A stretch of 49,943 nt of DNA from a virus, in the IMG/VR virus record IMGVR_UViG_3300033552_000015, positions 1 to 49,943 of that record. One strand, given 5' to 3'. The position numbers were made by a program, and so were the translations under genes. Below the pieces are notes generated by a model. That model was not told where the DNA came from and ran no database searches. It saw nothing but the letters and a program-made list of their open reading frames with translations. Each line of letters opens with the position of its first letter. The first letter of the stretch is position 1. Shown piece after piece: positions 41,419-49,943 of the stretch.

Positions 41419-41826
41419 CTAATTATCCTTTACCAACCAAAATTGTAAAAATCTGCGTTCGCCAAAACTTATAGCCGAGCCATCAACGCTGGCATTAAAT
41501 TGTTTTAAGGTAAAAATAGCAACGTCATTTTTTTCTAAAGAAGTAACGGTATTTGTAATAGCGTCCTGAAAATCATAAAACAAAGGGTGCGAGTTATCTA
41601 CTACCTCTAATTTATCTAAGTTGTTATTTTTATAAAACTCAGTTTGCGCCGCTTGTAATATTTGTTGGTTTACTTCTAATTTTTTTAGCAATGCCTCGAT
41701 ACGTTGCACATCTGCATAGGTTGGCACTTTAAATATACCCAGGGCATTGCCTAATTGTAAAGAAACACCTAAACCAATTTTAGGTTCCTCTTTTTTTAGA
41801 TATGGCTTTATTGTTTTCCTAGTCAT
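41419..41826 (-). CDS. Small tail-module protein, 135 aa
   Basis: A basic N-terminus (MTRKTIKPYLKKEEPKIG), a helical middle (DVQRIEALLKKLEVNQQ), and a C-terminal half ending RRFLQFWLVKDN. It shares one base with the stop of the 126-aa gene (coupled) and is three bases before the 623-aa gene. A structural role is inferred from position. Confidence 0.6.
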   Translation of the reverse strand: MTRKTIKPYLKKEEPKIGLGVSLQLGNALGIFKVPTYADVQRIEALLKKLEVNQQILQAAQTEFYKNNNLDKLEVVDNSHPLFYDFQDAITNTVTSLEKNDVAIFTLKQFNASVDGSAISFGERRFLQFWLVKDN

Positions 41827-42206
41827 TATACCGCCTCCCTTACATTTTCAATTTCGTAATTAGCAACTATTGCAAGGGCAAAAGCATTTTGAACATTTAC
41901 CAAGCAAACTTTCCAAATGTCAAATTTTGCTTGTGTTTTAGCTTTAATAGCTTTTTCTTCATTTGTTCTTATTGGCATTGTTGGAAGTAAAGCTTCCAAT
42001 TCAGCTAAACGAACATCAATTTGATTTAATGGTACATCAACCTTTTGACCACCAACAATAGAAAGGGTTTGCTTTCCGGTAATGCTTAAATTACCTTCAG
42101 ATAAAGCATCGCCATTCATTGTAGGTTGAAAGTTGATGTTAATTGAGTGGGCTTGAACCACCGCTTCAGTTCCTTGTACTGAAAGCGCAACTTTAAAATT
42201 TTCCAT
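41826..42206 (-). CDS. Small tail-module protein, 126 aa
   Basis: A beta-rich first half (KVALSVQGTEAVVQAHSINI), a helical second half (TNEEKAIKAKTQAKFDIWKV) and no signal. It follows the 299-aa gene by 23 bases. Only copy B of this region is visible in full; in copy A it lies beyond the window. Possible fibre-attachment or tail protein; unknown. Confidence 0.55.
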   Translation of the reverse strand: MENFKVALSVQGTEAVVQAHSININFQPTMNGDALSEGNLSITGKQTLSIVGGQKVDVPLNQIDVRLAELEALLPTMPIRTNEEKAIKAKTQAKFDIWKVCLVNVQNAFALAIVANYEIENVREAV

Positions 42207-42229
42207 TGTTATTTATTTATATTTATTAG

Positions 42230-43129
42230 TTAAAAAATATGCGGGTTTCCATTATTAGCAGCAAATACTTCATGATTTAAAATGTTTATTGGTGAAGGTC
42301 CATAACCTGTATTTAAAAATATTGGCTGGAAATATGATCCTTGCATTCCCCCTGCTGGAATAGTTGAACTTCCCGAAGCAAGATCAAAATCATCGTAATA
42401 ATCAAATTGATAAATATAACTTGCCAATAACGGTCTATCACTTGTGGCATAAATACCGGAGGCATTCTGATTTAATTGTGCGTTTACTAATTGCCTAGTT
42501 ACTTGAATTTGTTGTGGTGAATAATACGTTCCTTCAGGATTCGTAATAAAGCTTCTGTAAATATGAATTTCAGTTGCCCACGCAAGTGAACCAAATGAAA
42601 GCGGAACGCTAAGATTAGCCGATGCACCAGCCGCCAAACTGCCGGAATTAACATGATTATCATTTGTATCAACTAAAGCTCCTAAACTGTCATATCTACT
42701 GTGTCTAACCGCATATCCATGAGTTGTTGAGGCATCATAAAAAGCAGAAAGAAAATTGGCTGTTAATGTGGCGTTAAATTCATCATTTGGAGGGAATACA
42801 ACGCTAACATTTGAAGTGTCGCCCATTGTGTTTAATCCTCCATCGTTAAAAACAACTTTTTCGCCTGAAGCATTAATTCTGTGCTTACTCCAACGTGAGG
42901 TATTATGATGATTAATATTATATGAAAAAGGGGATGCACAACCTGCAAAGCCTTCATTTGCTCCGTCTTTAACAACTAAAAGTCCATCTAAGTAGAATAA
43001 CGTTTTGATGTTTACTCCGTATGCTGCAAGCTTTAAAGCTAATAAAGCATCATGTTTCACCACTCCAACGTTATGAATTGGTAATGATGCAGCACCATTG
43101 TTTAGATATGCAGTTGCAGGCGCTCCCAT
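42230..43129 (-). CDS. Tail protein downstream of the fibre, copy B, complete (299 aa)
   Basis: The full version of the gene truncated at 1-759. The start shares one base with the fibre stop (TAATG); in copy A three extra bases remove this overlap. The C-terminus (FLNTGYGPSPINILNHEVF) is followed by 23 bases to the 126-aa gene. Rich in Ser, Asn, Ala and Tyr, like a fibre or tip component. About twenty substitutions separate it from copy A, several changing residues (for example Trp against Lys near residue 80). Confidence 0.8.
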   Translation of the reverse strand: MGAPATAYLNNGAASLPIHNVGVVKHDALLALKLAAYGVNIKTLFYLDGLLVVKDGANEGFAGCASPFSYNINHHNTSRWSKHRINASGEKVVFNDGGLNTMGDTSNVSVVFPPNDEFNATLTANFLSAFYDASTTHGYAVRHSRYDSLGALVDTNDNHVNSGSLAAGASANLSVPLSFGSLAWATEIHIYRSFITNPEGTYYSPQQIQVTRQLVNAQLNQNASGIYATSDRPLLASYIYQFDYYDDFDLASGSSTIPAGGMQGSYFQPIFLNTGYGPSPINILNHEVFAANNGNPHIF

Positions 43130-46100
43130 TATGGTTGATAATAAAGTTCAACGGTTTGACCATTAGCAACGCCGCCCGGTTTTACTGGAATTTGTAAAGA
43201 TGATGTTGCTCTAATTGTTGGGGCGGTTATTGCTCCGCTTACATATAAGTCATTAAATACTCTTACGTGGTTATCGCTATCACCAACACTAAAAATTTGA
43301 GTAGCCATATCCGAGTTATTATAAAACCTTGTTCCACCATAACCAAAATAGGCACCTAACTTTATTCCTGTGTGAAAAGCTATTCTTAAATCAGGATAAG
43401 GGTGTGTCCAAGCACCTGCTTCTCTATAAATAGCATAATCAGCTGTTTGACTACTGTTAAAGTACATTCCAAAAGTATTATCTGTATCAACTGATACAGT
43501 GTTTACTAATCTCGGAGTTTGTATGTAGTTGCTAAAATATCCAGTTCCGTTTACTGAAAGTTTGTGTCCATTATCAGCACTATCAGCATACCCAAAAGCC
43601 GTATTTCCGCTTGCATAAAAATTAACGTGATTTGTTCCTTGCGTAGCGTTGTATAATTGAAATCCTGTGCCTCCGTTGATTACTCTTTGCCCTAAATACC
43701 ATTTAGCTATTCCAGAATCATTCCAAACAAACATATTCTCATTAGGACTTACCCTATTTAATTGATGATATGAGTGACCTGAATTAGCTGCGTTTAATAT
43801 TAAAACACCACTTGCTGTAACTGTTCCACCGACAACTAAACCGGCGGCGTTTAGATAATAACTTGAACCATCGTAATAAAGATATTTAATGTCCGATGCT
43901 CCAAAATAAATAACCCCTGTTCCGTCACCTCTGTTTGCTCTAATATCTCTTGCTGTTAAATTTCCAGCAAAATAACCTGTTCCATTAACGGATAGTTTGT
44001 AGCCTTGATTAGCTATATAACCAATTTGTACATTTCCACCGCTAGGGTTTAATTTTAATAATTCATTACCCTGCGCTTGTAAATTAGTTCCATCTGCAAC
44101 AAATTGTAAATAACCATTTCTAACAGTTCCAGCAGTATTATAACCACTTATGTAAGCTGCATCTGCATTTATTCTTAAAGCTTCTGTTGTTGACGAGTAT
44201 ATTGTTGTGCTTGTTGAATTTCCTCTACTAATAACACTTTGCAAAGTATCTCCGCCGCTTGGCATTCCTAAAAACGCTTGTACCTTATTTGCCGTAGCTG
44301 AACGGTGATAATTATCTCCAAACTTGCCAATCAAATAAGTTAATCCACCTGTTTCAACATTATCAGTTGTATTTACATAAGAACTAAATGAGTAGCGAGA
44401 AGATATATCTCCATCAACTGTTCTTTGAGCTATTGTGTTTCCAGTTGCTCCCTGTGATAAATCGTCAGTAGTAATTACTCTTTTCCAAGGATTCCAAGTT
44501 CCACTATCTCCATTTCTAGCTCTAAATGCTAATGCTCCAATAGAAGCGTTATATGTAGCATTTAATTGTAAGCCATAACCACTAGCCTCAAAGTGAGCTA
44601 TCGGACCGTTATATGGAGCGTTAATTTGATAAGTAAAAGCACTTCTATTTCCTGCTAATGTATTTGCATCCGCTGTAAAAGTAGCGTATTGAAAGTATTT
44701 AGCGTCTGACTGATAAGCTGCTGTTCCTAAACCTAAGAATGTTCTTACACCTCCAGCATCAGAAGTTCTATAATAGTTGTCACTTGCTTTTGCTATAATA
44801 CCAGTTACTTGTCCTGCTCCAATTAAACCATCTGACATATTAATATAAGTGCCGTTTATATAACCACTTGAGTCACGTTGCGCAATAGAATTAGCTAATG
44901 CACCTTGTGAAGCATTCAAGTAAGCTGCTGAACCTAATTCGTCTTTAAATTGGACTTCTCTCCAAGCAGACCATACATTCCCCCAAAAAACTCTTGTTTT
45001 GAAAGTTCCATTATTTGTATAATGATTTTGAGCGTAACTATAACCGCTTTCAGAACCAACTTGCGTTAAAATTCCATAAGTATCAGGGTAATTACTATTT
45101 CCAGTTCCATTTCCTGTTGTGTTAAGAACAACCCCGTCAGTAGTGAATGAATTAGCATTAGAATTAGATGCAATATTTCCTAAGTATTTAAAATATCTAT
45201 TGTCTGATTGATAAGCAGCTGAACCTAAACCTAAGAATGATTGCATTTGAGAAGACGAGGCAACACCTTGTCTATTATTAACTCCATCATATACCATTGT
45301 AAACCCAACAGAACCAGCTAATGCAGAACCGGAGTAATTTAACCCATTCCATTGTGTAGAATTAGTTGCACTATTTGCATTACCATTTAAGGCTCCAACA
45401 AATGTTGGGGCTGTAACTGTAACTCCAAAAGTTGCTGCTCCTGTTGGCGCAAAAGAAAGTCTTGTAATATACGCAGAAACACCGTCCCATATTTTTATTC
45501 CTCGATTGCCGCCACCATCAATTTGTATATTATTAAAAGTAGCTATTCCTGTTATTATGTCTAAAGTGTTCCCTGTTAAAGCCCCACCAAAAACTCCTGT
45601 TCCAAAACTGACATTATTTCCAACGCTCAACCTTTGATTTTCTAAAGGCTGAAACCTTGCATCACCTAAAGAGTTAAAATCAGTAATTCCATAACCTGCA
45701 ATAGTTGTTGGTTTGCTTGTTAGGCTTGCATAAGTGTGAGTGTGAGCTAATAGCGAATACAATCCCGCATGATTTCCATACGAAAAAGCATTATCCCAAT
45801 TCGCTTTATTATAACCAGTAATCGCAACTAAACCAGCAAAATGGTTGTTTGTTTCCGATTTAGTGTAAGCATCAACAGGCGTTCCGCCAAAAGTAGCGGC
45901 TTTAAATTTATAGGTGTTTGAAAGGGCATGATAGTACATGACGTAATCATCCGCAACCCCTGTAACGTTAACATTTGCTAAATTTCCTAAGTTAAAAATA
46001 GCCGGAATTGCTGAACCACCTAAACCAGCGGCATCATAATAAAGTTGCGGTTTGTTGTTGGTGCCAGGATCATTACTTAGTACGGTAGGAATGGTTAAAT

Positions 46101-47883
46101 ATTCTGCAAAATTACCTCCTTTAACATGTAGCACAGCTCCGCTTTGGAAAGTGTTTTGGTTTTTAATAAAAGCGTCAGACGATGCATTAATATATTGTGA
46201 AGGATTGCTTGCATTATAAGGAGTATAACCCAAAGCGGAAATTACCATTCCGTTATTTATGCCTGAAATGGGTGTAAAGCCCAAAGCAGAAATTACCTCA
46301 GCATTTGATGGAGTGTAGCTAATGGCTTTATAGATGCCTGCATGATTTCCCCATCCAAAGGCATTATCCCAATTAGTTTTATTATAACCGGTTATTGATG
46401 TGACACCTCCAAAATAATTATTGATTTCTGATTTAGAATAAAAATTGCCGTTTAAATAATTTATTAAATCAGTTTGATTTATTATCGCACCAGATATTTG
46501 GCCCCAATTAGCTGTACCGCCGGCACCAGTGCCAGCATTCCAGTTGGCAATATCTGCTAAAGAAATGCTTTTCACCCAACCCGGTACCGTTGGATCTGTT
46601 TCAGAAAAACCTTGTGTTGGATTGGCGGGATTTAGATTAAAAAAAAAACCGTCGATACCAACACCATCTTCCAAATCGCCCTCGGTGTAGCAGTCATCAT
46701 CAAATAAATATTTATAATCAAAATTTTGGGCGTATAGGCCGTTACCATCATTAACCTCAGCAATATTCTTTGAGGTTACGGAAATTGGCAACAACTTGCC
46801 ACCGGTGTATCTAAACTTAAAAGGAGAGAGGTAGAAATCTCTGTTAAAAGCTATTTCCCTACGGCTAACAAAACCTGTGGCACAACTAAAATCATTATTT
46901 AAAGAAATATCAAAATTTAGCCTGTCGCCTTTCTTTATGTCATCACCGGCTTTCCTAATCCGTTGCGCTTCTGATTGTATGATTTCAATTTTGGAACTCG
47001 CCTTGCCATAAGTCAGCAAAGTATTCACCGCTCCCCAGCTGTTCCAATAAGTAAAGTACCTTACATATTCTTTTAATTGGTAATCTAAAAAGAAAGTGCG
47101 GGTTTCTGATATTTTAGCAGCTGCAGTATTTTCTAACCATACCTCATACTTTTGGCAGGTTTTACCGGCAAGCTGTACGCTTGTGATGATCTGATCAAAC
47201 TTTACATTAAACGCAAATTTGCTTAAAGCGGTTAAGCTGCCGGAGCATGGAGTTAATATTAGCGGAGTGCTGTTATCGGTAAAATAAAACTTAGCTTTTA
47301 AGCTTGCATTTGCTGTGGCCCTGGTATTTAAAAAGTATAAAAATTGAGGCTGATTGGTGCGGGTAAATTGTGTGCCATTACCCTGGCGCAAAAATCTGTC
47401 TTTTGTAGCATCGCCAGCATCAGGCTGAATGGCCAATAATAAATTAGAGGAAAAAGAGCTTTGATAGCTTAACCCGCCATAAGCAACTGTAAAATCTACG
47501 GTTTGAGTTAAAGCGGCAACTACACCATCAACACTCTCGGCGTATTTTAAATAAAATTTCCTTACTGATTTTTTTACGGATAAAAAGGAGGTATCGGCAA
47601 CGTCCATATAATCAGGCCCGGCATCTTCTAAAATTGCATGTAGCGTATCTTTTAAATCTGTTTGGGCTTGCCCTGCAGATGCAAAAATTAAAGGAAGGTT
47701 TTGTGTATTAATTAATTCAAAGGTAGTGTTGGCAGCATTCTGCACCCAAAGCTCTACATAAATGCGGTAGTTTTCTTTTTCAAAACCTAAGCCATCTAAA
47801 TAACTATCACTCTGAAATTTTACCGGAATAAAATTTTTAGAGAAATTGATGGTTGCTGGGATGAGGATAGTGGTTATTGCCAT
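43129..47883 (-). CDS. Giant tail fibre / receptor-binding protein, allele B (1584 aa)
   Basis: Same N-terminal ~628 residues as allele A, a few substitutions to residue about 775, then a different series of modules. B carries a full pyocin-knob-like block (NNGTFKTRVFWGNVWSAW) and others absent from A, shares the block SQGATGNTIAQRTVDGDISS and neighbours with A, and ends with a similar C-terminal ~190 residues with scattered changes. It is 67 residues shorter than A. The pattern is recombination between related fibre genes, with the most change where receptor contact would be expected. Confidence 0.85.
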   Translation of the reverse strand: MAITTILIPATINFSKNFIPVKFQSDSYLDGLGFEKENYRIYVELWVQNAANTTFELINTQNLPLIFASAGQAQTDLKDTLHAILEDAGPDYMDVADTSFLSVKKSVRKFYLKYAESVDGVVAALTQTVDFTVAYGGLSYQSSFSSNLLLAIQPDAGDATKDRFLRQGNGTQFTRTNQPQFLYFLNTRATANASLKAKFYFTDNSTPLILTPCSGSLTALSKFAFNVKFDQIITSVQLAGKTCQKYEVWLENTAAAKISETRTFFLDYQLKEYVRYFTYWNSWGAVNTLLTYGKASSKIEIIQSEAQRIRKAGDDIKKGDRLNFDISLNNDFSCATGFVSRREIAFNRDFYLSPFKFRYTGGKLLPISVTSKNIAEVNDGNGLYAQNFDYKYLFDDDCYTEGDLEDGVGIDGFFFNLNPANPTQGFSETDPTVPGWVKSISLADIANWNAGTGAGGTANWGQISGAIINQTDLINYLNGNFYSKSEINNYFGGVTSITGYNKTNWDNAFGWGNHAGIYKAISYTPSNAEVISALGFTPISGINNGMVISALGYTPYNASNPSQYINASSDAFIKNQNTFQSGAVLHVKGGNFAEYLTIPTVLSNDPGTNNKPQLYYDAAGLGGSAIPAIFNLGNLANVNVTGVADDYVMYYHALSNTYKFKAATFGGTPVDAYTKSETNNHFAGLVAITGYNKANWDNAFSYGNHAGLYSLLAHTHTYASLTSKPTTIAGYGITDFNSLGDARFQPLENQRLSVGNNVSFGTGVFGGALTGNTLDIITGIATFNNIQIDGGGNRGIKIWDGVSAYITRLSFAPTGAATFGVTVTAPTFVGALNGNANSATNSTQWNGLNYSGSALAGSVGFTMVYDGVNNRQGVASSSQMQSFLGLGSAAYQSDNRYFKYLGNIASNSNANSFTTDGVVLNTTGNGTGNSNYPDTYGILTQVGSESGYSYAQNHYTNNGTFKTRVFWGNVWSAWREVQFKDELGSAAYLNASQGALANSIAQRDSSGYINGTYINMSDGLIGAGQVTGIIAKASDNYYRTSDAGGVRTFLGLGTAAYQSDAKYFQYATFTADANTLAGNRSAFTYQINAPYNGPIAHFEASGYGLQLNATYNASIGALAFRARNGDSGTWNPWKRVITTDDLSQGATGNTIAQRTVDGDISSRYSFSSYVNTTDNVETGGLTYLIGKFGDNYHRSATANKVQAFLGMPSGGDTLQSVISRGNSTSTTIYSSTTEALRINADAAYISGYNTAGTVRNGYLQFVADGTNLQAQGNELLKLNPSGGNVQIGYIANQGYKLSVNGTGYFAGNLTARDIRANRGDGTGVIYFGASDIKYLYYDGSSYYLNAAGLVVGGTVTASGVLILNAANSGHSYHQLNRVSPNENMFVWNDSGIAKWYLGQRVINGGTGFQLYNATQGTNHVNFYASGNTAFGYADSADNGHKLSVNGTGYFSNYIQTPRLVNTVSVDTDNTFGMYFNSSQTADYAIYREAGAWTHPYPDLRIAFHTGIKLGAYFGYGGTRFYNNSDMATQIFSVGDSDNHVRVFNDLYVSGAITAPTIRATSSLQIPVKPGGVANGQTVELYYQP

Positions 47884-48362
47884 TAGCTCAAGTCCTCCCA
47901 GTCTGTTGCTTTAACTTCGGCATCATAGCCTTGGTCTAAATTAAAAGTAACAACCCATCCAAATAAGCCATCAGTTAACGGTCCTATAATCCCTTCATCT
48001 GTTTTAGTGATCTGGCTTCCAAAAAGGGTAGGGGCATCAGTGTTAATGCGGTTATAAATTTGGTCGGCAATGGTTTTGCATTGGTGTGTAATTACCGCTT
48101 TAGATAAATTGTCTTTTGGCATTAAAACCATAAATGCACTTTCCACCTCTTCGTATTTACTATCGCTTTCACCAGCTTTAGAAAATGAAGGGGTTTGTAA
48201 AAAAAGGCATGGAAATTTTAAACCATTTTTAAGAGCTGCATGAATATCCTCAAAATCAAAATTCAGGAAAGCAGTATTTCTTTCATCATTAGGAATATGG
48301 CGTAGGTTTTTATTTTGCTGAGCGTAAAATTCAAACCGATTTACAAATTCTTCGATATCCAT
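47883..48362 (-). CDS. Conserved phage structural protein, copy B (159 aa)
   Basis: Identical in protein to 5717-6196 and in the same arrangement: one-base overlap with fibre allele B, and promoter element P1 in front (48367-48402). See the copy A entry for the features. Confidence 0.75.
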   Translation of the reverse strand: MDIEEFVNRFEFYAQQNKNLRHIPNDERNTAFLNFDFEDIHAALKNGLKFPCLFLQTPSFSKAGESDSKYEEVESAFMVLMPKDNLSKAVITHQCKTIADQIYNRINTDAPTLFGSQITKTDEGIIGPLTDGLFGWVVTFNLDQGYDAEVKATDWEDLS

Positions 48363-48366
48363 TGTC

Positions 48367-48402
48367 CGAATATCGAAGAATCAAAAATGCCAATAAACGA
48401 CA
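48367..48402 (-). promoter_or_regulatory. Late promoter P1, copy B
   Basis: The duplicate of 6201-6236: TGTCGTTTA at 48402-48394 with the same -7 box and 31-nt distance to the ATG at 48362. Not an independent occurrence of the motif. Confidence 0.6.
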
Positions 48403-48409
48403 GTAGATT

Positions 48410-49270
48410 TTAAACTCTACTATTAGCTTTTGCTTCTTCAAAAGCGATGTGTTGCTCTTCTAAACCATCAAGCACAAACATAGCATTGGTATATTTTAAT
48501 TGCTCTGTAGTTCCCCACTTTGGACCTAGTAATTCTCTAAAAACAGTCATCCAGTCGGTAATATTTCCTTTTGTTTCTTCTGTTTCTTTCTCTGGAGCAG
48601 TTTCAGCTTCTTCGGGGGTTTTAATTGCTTTAGGAAAAACGCGTTGCCTGGCATCCATTACAGAAAGTAATGCAGATGAAAACCAGGTTATTACAGCAGT
48701 TTTATAGGGTGATGGAATTGAAGCAACGTCAAAGGCGTGTTTATAAAGTAAGTTTTCATTGAAAATGTATCTCAAATCTCCCGTGTAATTCAAATTATTT
48801 TCATTTTGTTTAGGATCAGCAACCCGATACAGCGTAGCGATGAGCATGTTTAAGTATTTATCATCCTTAAACTCGTAATACAATTGGTAAAACTGATAAG
48901 CAAAACACCATTCGCCAAAACAAATATTACTTAAATCATCATTTGGGGCAATACATTCTTTTTTATTGATTTTAAGTTTCGGAAATTTATTAATCACCGG
49001 TGGTCTGGTGTTTAATATAAAATCAATTAATGGCATCAATGCATAAAGCTGCTCATCATCAAAATAGGTAAGAATATGAAAGTTCTTTTGCTCAAACAAT
49101 AATGAAATAAGGGAAACAAATACAGTGTCTTTATCTGCTTTGGCGTAGGTGAGAATTTGAAGTACAGAGGCGTATTGTTGCGGATTTAATTCTTCCCAAT
49201 TTTCGGCAATGCTAACTTCATAATCGGTTAAATTTCCTAATCGCTGAAAGGTTCCGCTTACTTTTTTCAT
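48410..49270 (-). CDS. Conserved phage protein, copy B (286 aa)
   Basis: Identical in protein to 6244-7104, with the same one-base overlap with the spanin gene. No differences seen. Confidence 0.7.
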   Translation of the reverse strand: MKKVSGTFQRLGNLTDYEVSIAENWEELNPQQYASVLQILTYAKADKDTVFVSLISLLFEQKNFHILTYFDDEQLYALMPLIDFILNTRPPVINKFPKLKINKKECIAPNDDLSNICFGEWCFAYQFYQLYYEFKDDKYLNMLIATLYRVADPKQNENNLNYTGDLRYIFNENLLYKHAFDVASIPSPYKTAVITWFSSALLSVMDARQRVFPKAIKTPEEAETAPEKETEETKGNITDWMTVFRELLGPKWGTTEQLKYTNAMFVLDGLEEQHIAFEEAKANSRV

Positions 49271-49809
49271 CAGATGGTTTTTTTAACAAGTATTATAAAA
49301 ATTAAGATGATTAAGCCACCCAACCAAACGTACCAGGGAATACTTTGCATAATTCCATCGGTTACAATTTCCTTTCTCTTTTGCTCTTTATTTTCTTGTT
49401 TTTGTTCTGCTGTTTTTTTAGCAGATGATTTCCCTGTTTTCTCATCTGTCCATTTTTCCTCAATAGTTGGCAGTTTGCCTTTTGATGCTGCATCAACCAT
49501 ATCTCTAAAATCTGCTTTTAGATCTTTAACAGTACTTTCTAGTTCCTTGGAGTTTAAATTTAATACGGTTAAACTATTGAGTTTCTCAGTAAATTTTATT
49601 CCTTCAGATGTTATAAACGGATTGCTTACACCTCCGTAAGTAATCTTGCTATAAGTTTTAAAAGTTGATGTGTCTATTTCAGACTCTTCAACTGTTTTTT
49701 CCTCCTTAATTTCCGTTACAGTATTATCAATGGTCTTTTCTTTATTTTTAAAAAGAGCACAGCTGCTAAAAAAAAGCAATCCAATTAATATTACAAAAAG
49801 GTTTTTCAT
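49270..49809 (-). CDS. Predicted u-spanin, copy B
   Basis: Identical to 7104-7643: lipobox Cys17 and a C-terminal membrane helix. See the copy A entry. Confidence 0.75.
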   Translation of the reverse strand: MKNLFVILIGLLFFSSCALFKNKEKTIDNTVTEIKEEKTVEESEIDTSTFKTYSKITYGGVSNPFITSEGIKFTEKLNSLTVLNLNSKELESTVKDLKADFRDMVDAASKGKLPTIEEKWTDEKTGKSSAKKTAEQKQENKEQKRKEIVTDGIMQSIPWYVWLGGLIILIFIILVKKTI

Positions 49810-49819
49810 TTTATTTAAA

Positions 49820-49943
49820 TTATTCTTTATTTAAAAGTTTATCCAGTTTCATATTTATGATGATAATGTCCGCCTTATTTAAACTTATGTTTTGCTTGTT
49901 CAGCTCGGCGGTTACGTTTAAAGTTTTTAACTCGGTTTTAATA
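49820..49943 (-). CDS. Coiled-coil lysis protein, copy B, 5'-truncated by the window
   Basis: The last 40 codons and stop of the 99-aa gene seen complete at 7654-7953. The membrane helix lies beyond the window edge. Confidence 0.8.
   Translation of the reverse strand, partial: IKTELKTLNVTAELNKQNISLNKADIIIINMKLDKLLNKE

Larger units (their letters stand above)
42371..49943. repeat. Long direct repeat, copy B
   Basis: Counterpart of 1-7777. The part 46000-49943 looks identical to 3834-7777. The part 42371-45999 is the divergent zone with the second fibre allele. Its right end is the window edge. Confidence 0.95.

Noticed and set aside
762-47883. A diversity-generating retroelement or invertible fibre
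   Set aside because: No reverse transcriptase, template repeat or recombinase gene near the fibre; differences are block exchanges and mixed substitutions, not adenine-specific changes.
1-49943. Simple terminal redundancy (direct terminal repeats of a linear phage genome)
   Set aside because: The two copies differ substantially in the fibre zone; a terminal repeat made by packaging should be identical. Tandem prophages or a permuted assembly with allelic variation fit better.

Overview
The window is phage DNA throughout. It reads as a temperate, tailed, probably siphovirus-like phage or prophage of a Bacteroidota host, most likely a Sphingobacteriaceae (Pedobacter-like) bacterium. The grounds are AT-rich sequence, promoters of the Bacteroidetes -33/-7 type, start codons without Shine-Dalgarno sites, an M15A-type endolysin, and tail and portal proteins of the kinds found in Bacteroidetes prophages. 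I see no chromosomal host genes. Family names are from memory and reading; no search was run.

The two ends repeat each other. Bases 1-7777 return at 42371-49943, so one genome unit is about 42.2 kb and the window covers one unit plus 7.6 kb. The overlap is not exact: the C-terminal half of the tail fibre and the next tail gene differ, while about 3.9 kb beside them look identical. This fits tandem prophages, or a circular or permuted phage assembled through a population that carries two receptor-binding alleles.

Layout in transcription order. The switch lies at 33.2-33.4 kb: a Cro-like gene and a LuxR-type gene (minus strand) diverge from a XRE-family repressor (plus strand) across a set of GTGATAAAT operators; the integrase and a probable attP follow at 33.7-35.1 kb. 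The early minus-strand operon (33.2 to 27.2 kb) carries regulators, small proteins and a 1013-aa primase-helicase. Accessory genes and a possible replication origin fill 23.9-27.2 kb, including a DUF488 fusion gene and its partner on the plus strand. The late minus-strand genes come next: protease-scaffold, capsid and a tail-tube-like gene (22.9-19.0 kb); small and large terminase with a phospholipase-D-like protein (18.8-14.9 kb); an inserted regulated island with a HEPN-type gene and a DUF932 gene (14.7-11.5 kb); portal, adaptor-like protein and lysis genes (11.4-6.2 kb); then fibre, tail and tape measure (6.2-0.8 kb, and 49-35 kb in the second copy).

The most interesting signal is a 9-bp element, TGTCGTTTA on the minus strand. 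It stands before five late gene groups, exactly 31 nt ahead of the start codon in four of them, with a weak -7 box in between. I read it as a dedicated late-promoter class that makes nearly leaderless mRNAs. Other notable features are a helically phased array of operator half-sites, a second shared palindromic operator at both ends of the accessory island, a 116-bp nested inverted repeat upstream of the terminase genes, a unimolecular spanin, a protease-scaffold fusion with a possible internal start, and a tRNA-like acceptor/T-arm fragment.
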